From Desulfurococcales archaeon (lineage in GTDB: Archaea > Thermoproteota > Thermoprotei_A > Sulfolobales > AG1): a stretch of 6,013 nucleotides of DNA. Positions within the stretch are counted from its first letter, which is position 1; each line of letters starts with the position of its first letter. Made by a program: the position numbers and the translations under genes. Positions 5,504-6,013 of the stretch are shown in pieces. The DNA is taken from assembly GCA_026990885.1 (NCBI GenBank), contig JALXCO010000146.1, positions 1 to 6,013 of the forward strand, given 5' to 3'. The notes below the pieces were generated by a model. It saw only the letters and a program-made list of their open reading frames with translations, did no database searches and was not told the DNA's origin.

Positions 5504-6013
5504 ATGAGCATTAAATCCGTTATGGTTGAGGAAGATAGATTGAAGATCGCTTTGATAGGCTATGATCTGGGTTTCGGTGGGGGAGGAGAGAGGTGGATTA
5601 TTGATGTTGGCAACTATCTAGCGGGGAAAGGATATAGGGTGGATGTTTACCAGATGCCTCTAAATCTAGATCAAAACGATCAACACGCGTCAGCATCGAA
5701 CGAAAAAAACTCTGGTGGGTTTCTTTTCAGGGTTATAGATCCTGAATGGTGCAGGGAGAGTATTCTTAGGAGAACTCCCCTCCTTAGGATAGGTTATAAT
5801 AGATGCCTGGGTGATTCTGGAGCTCTTCTAGATCTTAGAGAGTACGACTCGATCTATCTGCTGAAGCCGTCATTTCTATATACCTTCCTAGAGCTGTCCA
5901 AGGATCTCTTCACACGGGTGCTTCGTGAATCCATGATCATTATAGGGAACCACAGCTCGCCTATAGATATTGTGTATGCACGCAGTAAGGTAGCGCCTTT
6001 CCCGAGGAACCTG
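5504..6013 (+). CDS. GT4-like glycosyltransferase, N-terminal part
   Basis: The frame runs open from ATG 5504 to the end of the window, giving 170 residues with no stop; the C-terminal half is outside. The start fits an N-terminal GT-B Rossmann domain: LKIALIGYDLGFGGGGERW (13-31) has the glycine-rich loop followed by an acidic residue (GGGGER), then IIDVGNYLAGKGYRVDVYQ (32-50), as in GT4 enzymes. Later strands include YDSIYLLKPS (114-123) and MIIIGNHSSP (144-153). A polar stretch at 55-70, rich in Asn, Gln, Ser and Lys, lies between beta-strands and is probably a loop. ATG 5522 and TTG 5540 are in-frame alternatives, but promoter spacing favours 5504. Without the EX7E donor domain the family call rests on the first half only. 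It probably acts in the same surface-glycan pathway as the two upstream glycosyltransferases. Confidence 0.78.
   Translation, partial: MSIKSVMVEEDRLKIALIGYDLGFGGGGERWIIDVGNYLAGKGYRVDVYQMPLNLDQNDQHASASNEKNSGGFLFRVIDPEWCRESILRRTPLLRIGYNRCLGDSGALLDLREYDSIYLLKPSFLYTFLELSKDLFTRVLRESMIIIGNHSSPIDIVYARSKVAPFPRNL

Overview
The window looks like chromosomal DNA of a hyperthermophilic crenarchaeon. This is inferred from the sequence style: Arg is mostly AGG/AGA, ATA is a frequent Ile codon, and GTG/TTG start candidates occur. Several genes have an A/T-rich TATA element about 25-33 bases before the start codon and little or no 5' leader. Genes inside an operon, or behind a leader, instead carry purine-rich Shine-Dalgarno (SD) sequences. 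I cannot name a genus. I see no tRNA, rRNA, CRISPR array, insertion sequence or attachment site.

Layout: (1) 1-1199 is the end of an operon. It holds the C-terminal 140 residues of an HMGL/homocitrate-synthase-like (DRE-TIM) enzyme, overlapping by four bases (GTGA) a complete metal-dependent cyclase/kynurenine-formamidase-type hydrolase. (2) 1252-1809 encodes a 185-residue protein of twelve near-perfect heptads (RRFEDIN type) with a C-terminal membrane segment; its DNA is a degenerate 21-bp tandem repeat. (3) 1961-2932 encodes an archaeal P-loop ATPase behind a roughly 150-base leader with its own TATA box. (4) A short convergent spacer contains a 9+9 bp palindrome plus a tandem 8-mer. (5) 3007-6013 is a glycosyltransferase cluster. 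A GT2 gene on the minus strand is divergent from a complete GT4 gene, which is followed by the start of a second GT4-like gene that leaves the window. Each has its own TATA-like promoter.

The three glycosyltransferases probably help build a cell-surface glycan (lipid-linked oligosaccharide, S-layer/pilin glycan or extracellular polysaccharide); no polymerase, flippase or oligosaccharyltransferase is in view. The HMGL-like enzyme and the cyclase are probably co-translated and likely act in one small-molecule pathway. The HMGL-like protein lacks the His and Tyr that serve as the catalytic dyad in isopropylmalate/homocitrate synthases, so its reaction probably differs from theirs. The coiled-coil membrane protein and the ATPase have no clear functional link to either neighbour.

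I did not find a clearly new multi-gene system. The best leads are the altered HMGL-like enzyme with its cyclase partner and the Phe-based heptad membrane protein.
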